From NCBI RefSeq assembly GCF_022842145.1, contig NZ_JALHQD010000001.1, positions 192,127 through 256,126 on the forward strand: a stretch of 64,000 nucleotides of DNA. The letters run 5' to 3'. The notes under the pieces were generated by a model. The model did not search any database and was not told where the DNA came from. It was given only the letters and a program-made list of their open reading frames with translations. The first letter of the stretch is position 1. Each line of letters begins with the position of its first letter. The position numbers and the translations under genes are program-made. Positions 52,081 to 61,065 of this stretch are shown here, piece by piece. The DNA comes from Tabrizicola sp. (GTDB lineage: Bacteria; Pseudomonadota; Alphaproteobacteria; Rhodobacterales; Rhodobacteraceae).

Positions 52081-53319
52081 GTGCTGCGTTTGATCGGCTT
52101 TTTCGTGATGTTCTCCGCCACTGCGGGGGGCGCCGTGTATTTCGACTACAAGATGTCCGCCAAATGGTCCGGACGCGAGGAAGCCGAAGGGCTGACCTTC
52201 ACCGAATATGTGTCGGGTATCTCCGGTCGCCTGGCGGGGCTCACCGGTTCCGCCGCGGCCGCCGGGATGCCGACACGTCTTGCCGACATGTTGCCGAAGC
52301 CGCCCGAGGGCTGGACCGTCCGTCTGACCGAAGCCGCCGATGTCGAGGGTTTCCTGCCGAAGTCGTCAAAGAAGGCCGACAAGAAGGCCGTCGCGGCCGT
52401 CAGCCAGATGGGCAAGACTGACGCGGACTCGGGCACAGAGGTTGCAGCGCTGACTTACGAAAAAGGCGACCGCAAGGTTGTGATCAAGGCGGTCCGCTAC
52501 CCCAATGTCATCTTCACCAGCTTTGCCTCGATGGAACAGCGGTCGGAACTGCAGGCAACGACAGCCCAGTTTCGCGGCACCGAGTTCATGACCGTCCGCG
52601 GTCTGGACGTCACCGAGGACCTATTGCCGGAAGGCTTCCGTGGCCGCTATTTCCTTGCGGATTTCGGGGCGCAGATCCACCTGCGCGTGCTCGCCCCGAA
52701 GCGCATGACCGACCAGGACCTGGTGCCCTTCTTCGAGACCCTGCACGTCAAGGCGCTGAATGCCGGGGTGATCGAAAAGGTCGAAGGCCTGGGCGACGTG
52801 CCGGTGATCGTGGTGGCCTCTGCCCTCGATGATGCAGGTCGCGAGGCCTATCTTTCCGACGTTGCTGCCCGGGCAGCCGAAGAGGCCATGCGGCAGGACG
52901 CTGCGCGGGACGCGGCAAAGGCCGAGGCCGAGGCCCAGGAAGCAGGCGTCGCGACCGCTGAGGGCTCGACGGCTGCAGGCATCGGATCTCTCTTCAGTGG
53001 TCTCGAATCGCTTTTCGGCAAGGAAGAGGCAGGCCTGTCTGTAGAAGACCGGAGGCACCACGAGGCGGCGCTGATCGAAGCGACCAAGTCCGGTGATGCC
53101 GCCGCGGCGGCTTTGCACGCCGGCGCCTTGTATGGAGCCATCGCGGAAGAGCTTGGCAAGACCGAGATGAAGGCGGCCGCGCCCTCGGGGTCGTCCGGGG
53201 GTGGCTTTGCGCTGACGGCCGGTTCTTCTGGGTCAAAGACCAAGATCAAGGTCGGGATCGGCAACTGCACTGAAAAGGGCGGGGTAAAGTCCTGCTCGGT
53301 CGAAAACGCCGGGGACTGA
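52081..53319 (+). CDS. Hypothetical membrane-anchored protein
   Basis: A 412-residue protein I do not recognise. It begins at a GTG with one hydrophobic N-terminal segment (RLIGFFVMFSATAGGAVYF) that could be a membrane anchor. A probable globular region follows (about 70-270, with PPEGWTVRLTEAADVEGFLP and EDLLPEGFRGRYFLADFGAQIHLRVLAP). Then comes an Ala/Glu-rich, probably coiled stretch (about 265-300) and a Gly/Ser-rich tail with two Cys residues (GNCTEKGGVKSCSV). The extracytoplasmic part is the larger one. It stands alone, 77 bases after znuB and convergent with the dpp operon. Confidence 0.8.
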   Translation: MLRLIGFFVMFSATAGGAVYFDYKMSAKWSGREEAEGLTFTEYVSGISGRLAGLTGSAAAAGMPTRLADMLPKPPEGWTVRLTEAADVEGFLPKSSKKADKKAVAAVSQMGKTDADSGTEVAALTYEKGDRKVVIKAVRYPNVIFTSFASMEQRSELQATTAQFRGTEFMTVRGLDVTEDLLPEGFRGRYFLADFGAQIHLRVLAPKRMTDQDLVPFFETLHVKALNAGVIEKVEGLGDVPVIVVASALDDAGREAYLSDVAARAAEEAMRQDAARDAAKAEAEAQEAGVATAEGSTAAGIGSLFSGLESLFGKEEAGLSVEDRRHHEAALIEATKSGDAAAAALHAGALYGAIAEELGKTEMKAAAPSGSSGGGFALTAGSSGSKTKIKVGIGNCTEKGGVKSCSVENAGD

Positions 53320-53380
53320 CGCCAGGGCGCACTCTGACGCCAACCAGCGGCCTAAGGTCCGCATCAGCGGATCTGCCAGA

Positions 53381-54181
53381 TCAGACCCAGACTTGCGCCG
53401 GATCGGGCAGCGGGATCGCCTCAAGAAGCTCACGCGTGTAGGCGGCCTCAGGCTCCGCGAACAGGTCAGCGGTGGGCCGGTCCTCGACGATGACGCCCCG
53501 ATGCAGGACGATGGTCCGCTGGCACAGACGCCGGATCACGCTCAGGTCGTGGCTGATGAACGCCAGCGTCAGTCCAAGCTCTCGCACCAGCCGTTCCAGG
53601 AGGTTCAGCACCTGCGCCTGGGACGAGACGTCAAGGCCCGAGACGATCTCATCGGCCAGGATGAAATCCGGCTCCAGCGCGATGGCACGCGCGATGCCGA
53701 CGCGCTGGCGCTGGCCGCCGGACAATTCGTGCGGGTAGCGGATGGCGAAGCTGCGGGCGAGGCCGACCTGATCCAGCGCCTTCGCAACGCGGTCCGGGAT
53801 CGCATCAAAGCCGTGCAACCGCAGGGGTTCGGCGATGATGGTGCCGACCCGGTGGCGCGGGTTCAGGGACGACATCGGGTCCTGGAAGATCATCTGGAAC
53901 CGCCGCCGCAGCGGGCGCAGCGCCGCCTCCGGCAGATGGGTGATGTCGGTCCCGTCGAAACGGATATGACCCCCCGAAGGCTCCAGCAGCCGCACCAGCG
54001 CCCGGCCCAGCGTCGACTTGCCAGAGCCGGAACCGCCGACGATGCCGACCACCGCGCCCTTGGGGATGGTGAAACTCAGCCCCCGCAGGATCTCGATATG
54101 CGGTGCCGCACCGAACAGCGGCTTTGCGGTCATGTCCGCCAGCGACAGGCGCAGGTCTTCGATCTGGTAAAGGTCAGCCAT
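53381..54181 (-). CDS. Peptide/nickel-type ABC transporter ATP-binding protein (DppF-like)
   Basis: A 266-residue ATPase with Walker A GGSGSGKSTLGRAL, the Q-loop MIFQDPMSSLNPRHRVG typical of the Dpp/Opp family, signature LSGGQRQRVGIARAI, and Walker B FILADEIVSGLD, where the usual DEP is DEI. The start overlaps the upstream ATPase gene by eight bases. It is the last gene of the five-gene importer operon. The C-terminal Opp extension is short (EAIPLPDPAQVWV). Confidence 0.92.
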   Translation of the reverse strand: MADLYQIEDLRLSLADMTAKPLFGAAPHIEILRGLSFTIPKGAVVGIVGGSGSGKSTLGRALVRLLEPSGGHIRFDGTDITHLPEAALRPLRRRFQMIFQDPMSSLNPRHRVGTIIAEPLRLHGFDAIPDRVAKALDQVGLARSFAIRYPHELSGGQRQRVGIARAIALEPDFILADEIVSGLDVSSQAQVLNLLERLVRELGLTLAFISHDLSVIRRLCQRTIVLHRGVIVEDRPTADLFAEPEAAYTRELLEAIPLPDPAQVWV

Positions 54182-55043
54182 GCGCAACGCTCCGGTCGAA
54201 GGCGGCCACTTCGGCCTGCACGGCAGAGATCACGGCCTCGGGAACCGGGATCAGCCCGGCCGAAGGGTCGGTGTATTTCGGCGTCGCGGCGAGAAGGGCC
54301 GCCGAATACGCATGGCGCGGTGCGGCAAAGAAATCCGCGACCGAGGTATCCTCGACCACCATCCCGGCATAAAGGACCGACAGGCGCTGGCAGACCTTGG
54401 ACACGACACCCAGGTCATGCGTGACGAACAGCAGCGCCGTCCCGTGGCGGGCCTGCATCCCGGCGATCAGCTTCAGGATCTGCTTTTGCACCGTCACATC
54501 CAGCGCCGTCGTGGGCTCGTCCGCGACGATCAGCTTCGGCTCGGCCGCGAAGGCGCTGGCGATCAGGATGCGTTGCCGCATGCCGCCCGACAGCTCATGC
54601 GGGTAGGACCGCAGCACCCGGTCGGGGTCGGGGATCTGCACTTCAGCCAGCAATTCCCCCGCGCGCCGGTCGGCATCAGCGCGGGTCCAGCCCAGGATGT
54701 CGACCAGCCGGTCGGTGATCTGCGGCCCGATCCGGTGGCTGGGGTTCAGCGCCGTCAGCGGGTCCTGCGGGATCAAGGCGCAGAGCGCGCCGATGCGCCG
54801 CCGCCGCTGCGCCAAAGGCAGGCGCAGCAGGTCCACTCCGTCCAGCAGGATCTCACCCTCCGTCACCTCGATTGACGGCGGCAGGATGCCCAGCACCGCC
54901 TTGCCGATCATCGACTTGCCCGCGCCGGATTCGCCGACCAGCCCCCGTACCTCGCCCGCCGCGACGTCCAGCGACACGCGGCGGAGGAGCGGCGGCCCCT
55001 TCTTCAGCCGGACCGAAAGGTTGCGGACCTGAAGGAAACTCAT
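54174..55043 (-). CDS. Peptide/nickel-type ABC transporter ATP-binding protein (DppD-like)
   Basis: A 289-residue ATPase of the Dpp/Opp class. It has Walker A GESGAGKSMIGKAVLG, Q-loop LIPQDPLTALNPSHRIG, signature LSGGMRQRILIASAF and Walker B LIVADEPTTALDVTVQ. The C-terminus RHAYSAALLAATPKYTDPSAGLIPVPEAV matches the oligopeptide-transporter extension. The ATG at 55043 overlaps the stop of the upstream permease (ATGA); a longer frame exists but the similarity begins here. Confidence 0.93.
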   Translation of the reverse strand: MSFLQVRNLSVRLKKGPPLLRRVSLDVAAGEVRGLVGESGAGKSMIGKAVLGILPPSIEVTEGEILLDGVDLLRLPLAQRRRRIGALCALIPQDPLTALNPSHRIGPQITDRLVDILGWTRADADRRAGELLAEVQIPDPDRVLRSYPHELSGGMRQRILIASAFAAEPKLIVADEPTTALDVTVQKQILKLIAGMQARHGTALLFVTHDLGVVSKVCQRLSVLYAGMVVEDTSVADFFAAPRHAYSAALLAATPKYTDPSAGLIPVPEAVISAVQAEVAAFDRSVAHG

Positions 55044-55906
55044 CGCAGCACCGGATCGAAGCGGTCCTTCAACCCCTCGCCCAGTTGCGAGAAGGCAAGG
55101 ACGGTCAGGAACAGCGTCACCAGCGGGAAGACCAGCACCCACCAGGCCTGATGGACGCTGGTCCGCCCTTCCGAGATCATCCCGCCCCAGGTCGGATCAT
55201 CGGTCGAGATCGACAGATTCACGAAGGACAGAATCGCCTCGACAATCACGGCGATGCCCATCTCCAGCGTCAGCAGGACCACGATGGTTGGCAGCACGTT
55301 CGGCAGGATTTCCCGCATCATCGTCCCCAGACGCCCACGCCCCGCGACGCGCGCCGAGGCGACATAGTCCATCGCCCCCTGCGCCATCGCCTCGGCCCGG
55401 ACGACGCGGGCAAAGCGGGTCCAGTCGATGACGACGATCGCGATGATGATCGACACAAGGCCCGGCCCCAGGACCGCGATCAGGAGGATGGAAAAGAGGA
55501 CCGGCGGAAACGCCATCCAGATGTCGATGAGCCGACTGATGACCAGATCCACCCAGCCGCGCAGGAACCCGGCGAGAAGACCCAGAGTCGCGCCCACCAG
55601 ACAGGTGATCGTCCCCGCGATCAGCGCCACGGCCAAGGCCACCCGGGCGCCGTGGATGATCCGGCTCAGCACATCGCGGCCCAGGCTATCGGTCCCCAGC
55701 CAGTACCCCGGCTCGGCCCCCTCCATCCAGAACGGCGGCAGGCGACCCAGGAACAGGTCCTGCGCCAGGGGGTCCTTCGGCGCGATCCACGGCGCGAAAA
55801 GCGCCACGACGCAAAGCAGCCCCAGCCACCCGGCCGAAAGCCACAACCGCAGCCCCGCCTTTCGGCGGACCATCGAACGGCCGTCAATGGCCCTCGCCTC
55901 AGCCAT
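55040..55906 (-). CDS. ABC transporter permease (DppC-like)
   Basis: A 288-residue permease with six membrane segments. The N-terminal WLGLLCVVALFAPWIAPKDPLAQDLF region and the LGTDSLGRDVLSRIIHGARVAL motif are those of the DppC/OppC family. The EAA loop ATPase contact is DYVASARVAGRGRLGTMMREILPNVLPTI. Its start overlaps the dppB-like gene by eight bases. Confidence 0.94.
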   Translation of the reverse strand: MAEARAIDGRSMVRRKAGLRLWLSAGWLGLLCVVALFAPWIAPKDPLAQDLFLGRLPPFWMEGAEPGYWLGTDSLGRDVLSRIIHGARVALAVALIAGTITCLVGATLGLLAGFLRGWVDLVISRLIDIWMAFPPVLFSILLIAVLGPGLVSIIIAIVVIDWTRFARVVRAEAMAQGAMDYVASARVAGRGRLGTMMREILPNVLPTIVVLLTLEMGIAVIVEAILSFVNLSISTDDPTWGGMISEGRTSVHQAWWVLVFPLVTLFLTVLAFSQLGEGLKDRFDPVLR

Positions 55907-56909
55907 GACGGAGCCTCGGGTTCAGAACGGTGTAGAGGAGGTCCACGATCAGGTTCACCCCGGTGAAGATCACCGCGAACAGGATCACGATGCCCTGGAT
56001 CAGCGGCAGGTCACGGTTGATCACCGCATCGATGGCCATGTTACCCAGCCCCTCGTAGCTGAACAGCCGCTCGATGATCACCGTCCCGCCGATCAGGAAG
56101 GTGAACTGCACCCCCACCAGCGTCAGCGTCGGCAGGGCGGCGTTGCGCAGCGCCTCGCGCAGGATGACGCGGGTTTCGCCATAGCCCTTGGTGCGGGCCA
56201 GGGTGACGTAGTCGAGGTTCATCGTCTCTTTAAGCGATTGCTTCAGAAGCTGCCCGATGATCGCCGCCAAGGGGATCGCCAGCGCCAGCGCAGGCATGAA
56301 CATATGCGCGACGAGGTCGGCCCAAAGGTCAAAGCGCAGCCGGATCAGGCTTTCGAAAAGGTAGAAGTTGGTGGTGAAAGGCAGCTCCAGGCTGGGCGTC
56401 ACCCGGCCCGAGATGTGAAACACCGGCATCAGCACCCCGAACAGCAGGATCAGCACCAGCCCCCACAGGAAGTCCGGCACCGACAGCGCCATGCCATTGG
56501 CCACGTCGATGGCGCCCTCGGTCCGCCCACCGCGAAAGCGCGTGCCGGTCAGCGCCGCCGCCCCGCCCAGGATCATCGCCATCACCAGCGCCATGATCGA
56601 CAGCTCCAGCGTCGCGGGCAAGCGGCCCAGCACCAGATCCAGCACCGGCTGGCGCGTGGTGATCGAGGTGCCGAAATCGCCCTGCATGACGCCCGCGACC
56701 CAGATGCCGAACTGCGTCAGCAGGGGCTTGTCCAACCCGTACAGCGCCGAAAGTCGGGCGATGTCGTCCTCGGTCGCGCCGGGGGGCAGCATCATGGCGA
56801 TGGGATTGCCGGGCACGACCCGGATCACGAAGAACACGATCACCGCCACCCCGGCCAGGGTGATGGCGGTGGTCAGAAGACGCACTAACAGGATGCGAAG
56901 AAACGGCAT
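55899..56909 (-). CDS. ABC transporter permease (DppB-like)
   Basis: A 336-residue permease with six membrane segments. The N-terminal FLRILLVRLLTTAITLAGVAVIVFFVIRVVPGNPIAMM is typical of DppB/OppB, and the EAA loop is YVTLARTKGYGETRVILREALRNAALPTL. It lies 104 bases downstream of the binding-protein gene, behind an intra-operon hairpin, and overlaps the next permease by eight bases. Confidence 0.94.
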   Translation of the reverse strand: MPFLRILLVRLLTTAITLAGVAVIVFFVIRVVPGNPIAMMLPPGATEDDIARLSALYGLDKPLLTQFGIWVAGVMQGDFGTSITTRQPVLDLVLGRLPATLELSIMALVMAMILGGAAALTGTRFRGGRTEGAIDVANGMALSVPDFLWGLVLILLFGVLMPVFHISGRVTPSLELPFTTNFYLFESLIRLRFDLWADLVAHMFMPALALAIPLAAIIGQLLKQSLKETMNLDYVTLARTKGYGETRVILREALRNAALPTLTLVGVQFTFLIGGTVIIERLFSYEGLGNMAIDAVINRDLPLIQGIVILFAVIFTGVNLIVDLLYTVLNPRLRHG

Positions 56910-56940
56910 GAGCCCCGGATGGGGCAGACCGCCCCTTTTT

Positions 56941-56960
56941 CATCTGTCCAAAAATATCCC
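56941..56960. repeat. Family C motif
   Basis: CATCTGTCCAAAAATATCCC matches the CAAATATCC motif at 11551 and 42461 apart from one inserted A, and is likewise followed by a run of G. It stands between the binding-protein gene and the permease genes. Confidence 0.4.
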
Positions 56961-56970
56961 ACGGGGGGGT

Positions 56971-56993
56971 CCGGGGGGTGTGAAACCCCCCGG
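56971..56993 (-). other. Intra-operon hairpin between the binding-protein and permease genes
   Basis: CCGGGGGGT (56971-56979) pairs with ACCCCCCGG (56985-56993), a perfect 9-bp GC stem with a GTGAA loop. On the coding (minus) strand it lies just after the binding-protein stop. Such hairpins commonly protect the binding-protein mRNA and partly stop transcription, giving more binding protein than permease. That role is inferred. Confidence 0.6.
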
Positions 56994-57012
56994 GGTATCC
57001 GCAAGCGCGACG

Positions 57013-58536
57013 TCAGGCCCGCTTCATCAGATGCGGCAAGAGCGAGCCCGAGGCATGCGGCGTCACCACCACGCCCGGGGCATGCAGGATCGGCTGGACA
57101 TACTGCAGAAGCGGGATCACCAGCGCGTTCTCGGCGATGTACTTGTCCACCGCCTTCCAGCCCTCGATCCGCTTGGCCTCGTCCGCCTCGCCCCATAGTG
57201 GGCCAATCATGCCGATCAGGTCCTCGCCATCCCACACGCTGTGCGGGCTGGGTCCGAACATCGCGAACCCGGTCGAGGTCGTCGGGTCAGCCACCGAGTT
57301 GCCCCAGTTGTAGAACGCGGCCGGGGCCAGCTGGTCGGCGGCGCGCAGCTCGTAGTGCTTGGCGATCTCGTAGACCTCGATCTCGGCCTCGATCCCGACC
57401 TTGCGCCACAGGCCCACGATGGCCTGCACCATCTCATAGTCCTTGGGCTTGAAGCCCTTGGTGGTCTGGATCTTGAACTTGACCGGATTGTCCGGCCCGA
57501 AACCAGAGGCCGCCAGCAGTTCGATCGCCTTCGCCTCGTCGTAGGGCACCACGATGGACGCGTCATAGGCGTCGTATTCCGGCGTCTGCAGCGTGTCGAT
57601 CTTGACGCCATAGCCGGACAGCAGGCGGTCGATGATCGCCTGCTTGTCGATGGCATGCGCGGCAGCCATGCGGACATTGGGGTCGGTCATCACCTCGATG
57701 TCGTTCAGGAAGATCATCCCGATGTCGCTGATCGGCGCCGAGACCCCCGCCAGCGGGCCACCTTTCAGGCGGTCGTATTCCTCATACGGCATCTCCAGCG
57801 TGACGTGGGAGTTGCCGGATTCCACCTCGGCCACCCGGGCGGCGGCGTCGGGGACGAACTTGATCGTCACGGTGTCGAAGTCGGGCTTGCCGCCCCAGTA
57901 ATTCGCGTTGGCCTTCAGCCGCACGAAGGCGTTGCGCTCGAACTTCTCGACCATATAGGGGCCGGTGCCGATGGGGGCGGCCTCGAAGCCTTCCGCGCCC
58001 ACCTTCTCGAAATAGGCCTTGGGCAGGACGTAGCCGGTCAGGAAATACATCCACTTGAAGACCGTCGGGTCGAACTGGGCCACGTCGGCGATGACCTTGT
58101 TGCCTTCGACCCGGTGGTTGGCCAGCGTGCCCCAGACGAACTGGATCGGGTTGCCGGTGTCGGGATTGGCGGCGCGGGCCAGCGACCAGGCCACGTCCTC
58201 GGCAGTGAAGGGCGACCCGTCGTGCCAGGTGACGCCTTCGCGGACGGTCATCCACACCTGCTTCTTGTCGTCACTCCAGCCCCATTCGGTCAGAAGGCCG
58301 GGCGCGGGCGACAGGTCGGGCTGCTGCAGGATGTACTGGTCGAAAACCGACTGATACAGGCCCTGGATCGTCGGGTTCACCGCGCTGGGGCCGACGGTCG
58401 GGTCCCAGGAGGGCAGGTTGACGTTGTAGGCGATGACCAGCTCGTCGATCTGTTGCGCAAAGGACGGCAGGCCGATGCTGCCCGCGGCCATCGTGGCGGC
58501 AGAGAGCTTGAGAAGACTCCGGCGGTTGAGGTTCAT
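57013..58536 (-). CDS. ABC transporter substrate-binding protein (SBP_bac_5, DppA/OppA-like)
   Basis: A 507-residue periplasmic binding protein. The N-terminus MNLNRRSLLKLSAATMAAG carries a twin-arginine-type signal with cleavage near SFAQ. The family-5 fold shows WDPTVGPSAVNPTIQGLYQSVFDQYI, VTWHDGSPFTAEDVAWSLARA and GTGPYMVEKFERNAFVRLKANANYWGG. Ligands in this family range from peptides to opines and glycosides, so the substrate is open. The ATG at 58536 has AGGGA upstream; an extension to 58578 is less likely. It is the first importer gene, 38 bases after an FAD enzyme. Confidence 0.93.
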   Translation of the reverse strand: MNLNRRSLLKLSAATMAAGSIGLPSFAQQIDELVIAYNVNLPSWDPTVGPSAVNPTIQGLYQSVFDQYILQQPDLSPAPGLLTEWGWSDDKKQVWMTVREGVTWHDGSPFTAEDVAWSLARAANPDTGNPIQFVWGTLANHRVEGNKVIADVAQFDPTVFKWMYFLTGYVLPKAYFEKVGAEGFEAAPIGTGPYMVEKFERNAFVRLKANANYWGGKPDFDTVTIKFVPDAAARVAEVESGNSHVTLEMPYEEYDRLKGGPLAGVSAPISDIGMIFLNDIEVMTDPNVRMAAAHAIDKQAIIDRLLSGYGVKIDTLQTPEYDAYDASIVVPYDEAKAIELLAASGFGPDNPVKFKIQTTKGFKPKDYEMVQAIVGLWRKVGIEAEIEVYEIAKHYELRAADQLAPAAFYNWGNSVADPTTSTGFAMFGPSPHSVWDGEDLIGMIGPLWGEADEAKRIEGWKAVDKYIAENALVIPLLQYVQPILHAPGVVVTPHASGSLLPHLMKRA

Positions 58537-58574
58537 GGTCGTATCCCTGTTGTTGGTCTTTGTTTTGGTGGTCG

Positions 58575-60143
58575 TCATTTCCCGGCGAGTTTCCGCGCCA
58601 GTAGGTATCCCGGTCCCGCCCCCGTACCCGCTCCGGGCCAGACGGCCGCGCCGGTAAGGTGCAGGTTGGCAACGGGCGTGCTGCCATCAGCATGGCCCCG
58701 CGCGGGGCGGAACAGGAAATGCTGCGACAGATGGTGGCTGCCACAGACCTGATCTCCGCCAACAAGGTTGGGGTTGTCCGCCTCCAGCTCCAGCGGAATC
58801 ACGATGCGGCGGCCCAGGATCTTCGCCCGCGTGCCGGGGGCATGGGCCTCCAGGATCGACAGCGCGCGGTCCGCGAAGGGTTCGGCGGCCTGGGTCCAGT
58901 CCCTCGCCGCAATCTCGCCCTTCGCATCACCGGCGATGGAACCCGGCGCCATGCGGACCTGGACCCAAAGCGTGTGCTTGCCCTCCGGCGCGCGGGAGGG
59001 GTCGAAGGCCGTCGGTTGCCCCACCACCAGGATCGGCTCGTCCGGCAGCAGTCCCGCCTGCGCCTGGGCATAGGTCCGCGCCATCTGGTCCAGACTGGGC
59101 GCCAGATGGACATAGGCAAAGCGTTGCAACTGCGTCCCCGCGCGCCAGTCCGGCAAACCATCCATCGCCAGATGGATCATCATCGTCCCCGGCGCGTGGC
59201 GGAAGCTGTCCATCGCGCGGTCGAAGGCGGGGGCGGTATCGCCAGTCAGCCTCCGCAACCCTTTCGGAGAAGTGCCCGCGATGACCGCGCGGCTGGCGGT
59301 GATCCGGCGGCCGCCGGCCATCTCGATCCCCGTGGCACGTCCACCCTCACGCAGGATGCGGGTTACGCTGGCCCCGGTCTCGACCACCCCGCCCCGCGCG
59401 GTGATCGCCGCGACCAGCGCCTTCACGATGGTATCCGCACCGCCCTTGCCGATCACCATGCCGAACGCCTGACCCGCCATCCCCTCCAGGTAGGGAAACA
59501 TCGCGCCCCCGGCGACATCCGGGGCAAAGTCCAGGTGCATCCCCCAGGCCCCCAGCAGCGCGCGGATATGGGGATGCGCGAAGGTTTCCTCCAGCCAGGC
59601 GCGGGGAGAGGACAAGAGGAACCGTCCCATGTCCAGCGTCCCGGTCATCCCCTTGGCGCGCAACGTTTTGAACATGAAATATGCAAGCGCACGGAGTTTC
59701 ATCTCCGATCCCAGAAGGCCGAAGAGATGCGGGGCCTCCGCCCCGAATCGGCTGGTCAGCTCTTGCCAGACCGCGGCGTCCCCCGGCGACAGGGCGCGAA
59801 AGGCGTCCATCGTCTCGTCGCCAACGGTCGAGACACCCGCCCATTCTCCGTCCGGGAAGGAGGAGCAGAACGGCCGATCCACCGGCACGAACTCGCAGCC
59901 GTGGCGGGCGAGTTCCCCGCCATAGGCCTTGAAAAACGGGCTTCCAGCAAACAGGGACAGGTTCATCGCGGCCCAGTCGTGGCGGAAGCCCGGAAGTGTA
60001 TACTCGCCGGTCTTCACCGCGCCACCCGCCGTGGCGGCCTGTTCGAAGACGCCAACGCGCCAGCCCTTCGCGGCCAGATGCAGCGCGGCGGCAAGGGTGT
60101 TGTGCCCCGCCCCGATCAGGACTGCATCGAAGGTGTCGGCCAT
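58575..60143 (-). CDS. Phytoene desaturase-like FAD-dependent oxidoreductase (minus arm)
   Basis: A 522-residue protein of the amine oxidase/CrtI-like superfamily. The dinucleotide-binding motif is VLIGAGHNTLAAALHLAAKGWRVGVFEQ. The cap shows AGGAVKTGEYTLPGFRHDW, and the C-terminal LHLTGAAVWPGAGTGAGPGYLLARKLAG closes the FAD site. Members (PYROXD2-like) are not carotenoid enzymes and their substrates are unknown. The ATG at 60143 follows GGGGAG. It heads the transcript that continues into the importer genes and shares a divergent promoter with the cyclase gene. Confidence 0.9.
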   Translation of the reverse strand: MADTFDAVLIGAGHNTLAAALHLAAKGWRVGVFEQAATAGGAVKTGEYTLPGFRHDWAAMNLSLFAGSPFFKAYGGELARHGCEFVPVDRPFCSSFPDGEWAGVSTVGDETMDAFRALSPGDAAVWQELTSRFGAEAPHLFGLLGSEMKLRALAYFMFKTLRAKGMTGTLDMGRFLLSSPRAWLEETFAHPHIRALLGAWGMHLDFAPDVAGGAMFPYLEGMAGQAFGMVIGKGGADTIVKALVAAITARGGVVETGASVTRILREGGRATGIEMAGGRRITASRAVIAGTSPKGLRRLTGDTAPAFDRAMDSFRHAPGTMMIHLAMDGLPDWRAGTQLQRFAYVHLAPSLDQMARTYAQAQAGLLPDEPILVVGQPTAFDPSRAPEGKHTLWVQVRMAPGSIAGDAKGEIAARDWTQAAEPFADRALSILEAHAPGTRAKILGRRIVIPLELEADNPNLVGGDQVCGSHHLSQHFLFRPARGHADGSTPVANLHLTGAAVWPGAGTGAGPGYLLARKLAGK

Positions 60144-60171
60144 GCGCTCCCCGCCAGATTGACGCAGGGAT

Positions 60172-60202
60172 ATTTGCAAATGCATTTAAATCTGTCTAGC
60201 AT
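60172..60202 (+). promoter_or_regulatory. Divergent promoter with MarR-style dyad
   Basis: TTGCAA (60174-60179) and TAGCAT (60197-60202) are a -35/-10 pair with a 17-base spacer toward the cyclase operon. Between and over the -35 lies the AT-rich imperfect dyad ATTTGCAAATGCATTTAAAT (60172-60191), symmetric about TGCA. It is a good candidate for the MarR protein encoded four genes downstream. It is the only AT-rich stretch in the vicinity. Confidence 0.5.
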
Positions 60203-60272
60203 GATTCCAAGACGACCGGGATACGCCCGGCTTTGGCCTTGCCGGACGGGTCCGGCCAACAGGGAGAGAATG

Positions 60273-61064
60273 ATGACTTCAGCAAACGTGCTGCAATCCT
60301 TGGCGGGAATGCTCGCCTCGGGCGGGATTACGGTGGTGGACTGCTCGGGCGTGCTTGGGCCCGAGACGCCGCTTCTGAAACTGCCGCCGGATTTCGCCAA
60401 GGACACCCCGCCGATCAAGATCCACCGGATCAGCGAATATGACAAGGACGGGCCGTTCTGGGCCTGGAACTGGCTGGAACTGGGCGAACACTCCGGCACC
60501 CACTTCGACGCGCCGCACCACTGGATCACCGGCAAGGATTATGCCGACGGCTATACCGACACGCTGGACGTGCAGCGGCTGGTGGCTCCGGTCAACGTGC
60601 TGGACTTCAGCGCCGAATGTGGCGCGAACCCCGACTTCCTTCTGACCATCGACCACGTGAAGGCGTGGGAGGCCCAGCATGGCGCGATCAACGCCGGCGA
60701 ATGGGTCGTGCTGCGGTCGGATTGGGACCAGCGCGCGCATGATGAAAACCTTTTTCTGAATGCCAACGAGACCGGCCCCCACACCCCCGGCCCAACCGCC
60801 GAGGTGATAGAGTATCTTCTCTCGAAGGGCATTGTCGGCTGGGGCAGCCAGTGTATCGGCACCGACGCGGGCCAGGCGGGCGGCATGACCCCGCCCTTCC
60901 CGGCGCACAACCTTCTGCACAAGAACAACTGCTTCGGTCTGGCCAGCCTCGCCAATCTGGACAAGCTTCCGGCCAAGGGCGCGATCCTGATTGCCGCGCC
61001 GCTGAAGATCAAGCAGGGCACCGGCTCGCCCATCCGCGCTCTGGCGCTGGTGCCGAAGTCGTAA
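60273..61064 (+). CDS. Cyclase family protein (kynurenine formamidase-like metal hydrolase)
   Basis: A 263-residue hydrolase of the cyclase/KynB family. The metal-binding motif HSGTHFDAPHHW (HxGTHxDxPxH) is intact, with further conserved QCIGTDAGQAGG and HNLLHKNNCFGLASLANLDKLP. Relatives hydrolyse N-formylkynurenine, isatin or other cyclic amides. Two consecutive ATG codons exist at 60270 and 60273; the second is better spaced from GGGAGAG. It opens the plus-strand arm. The FAD enzyme gene begins two bases after its stop. Confidence 0.9.
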   Translation: MTSANVLQSLAGMLASGGITVVDCSGVLGPETPLLKLPPDFAKDTPPIKIHRISEYDKDGPFWAWNWLELGEHSGTHFDAPHHWITGKDYADGYTDTLDVQRLVAPVNVLDFSAECGANPDFLLTIDHVKAWEAQHGAINAGEWVVLRSDWDQRAHDENLFLNANETGPHTPGPTAEVIEYLLSKGIVGWGSQCIGTDAGQAGGMTPPFPAHNLLHKNNCFGLASLANLDKLPAKGAILIAAPLKIKQGTGSPIRALALVPKS

Positions 61065-61065
61065 G

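Noticed and set aside
58659-60272. Plus-strand ORF fused to the cyclase
   Set aside because: The upstream 537 codons are antisense to the FAD enzyme gene. The ribosome-binding site and family length place the start at 60273.
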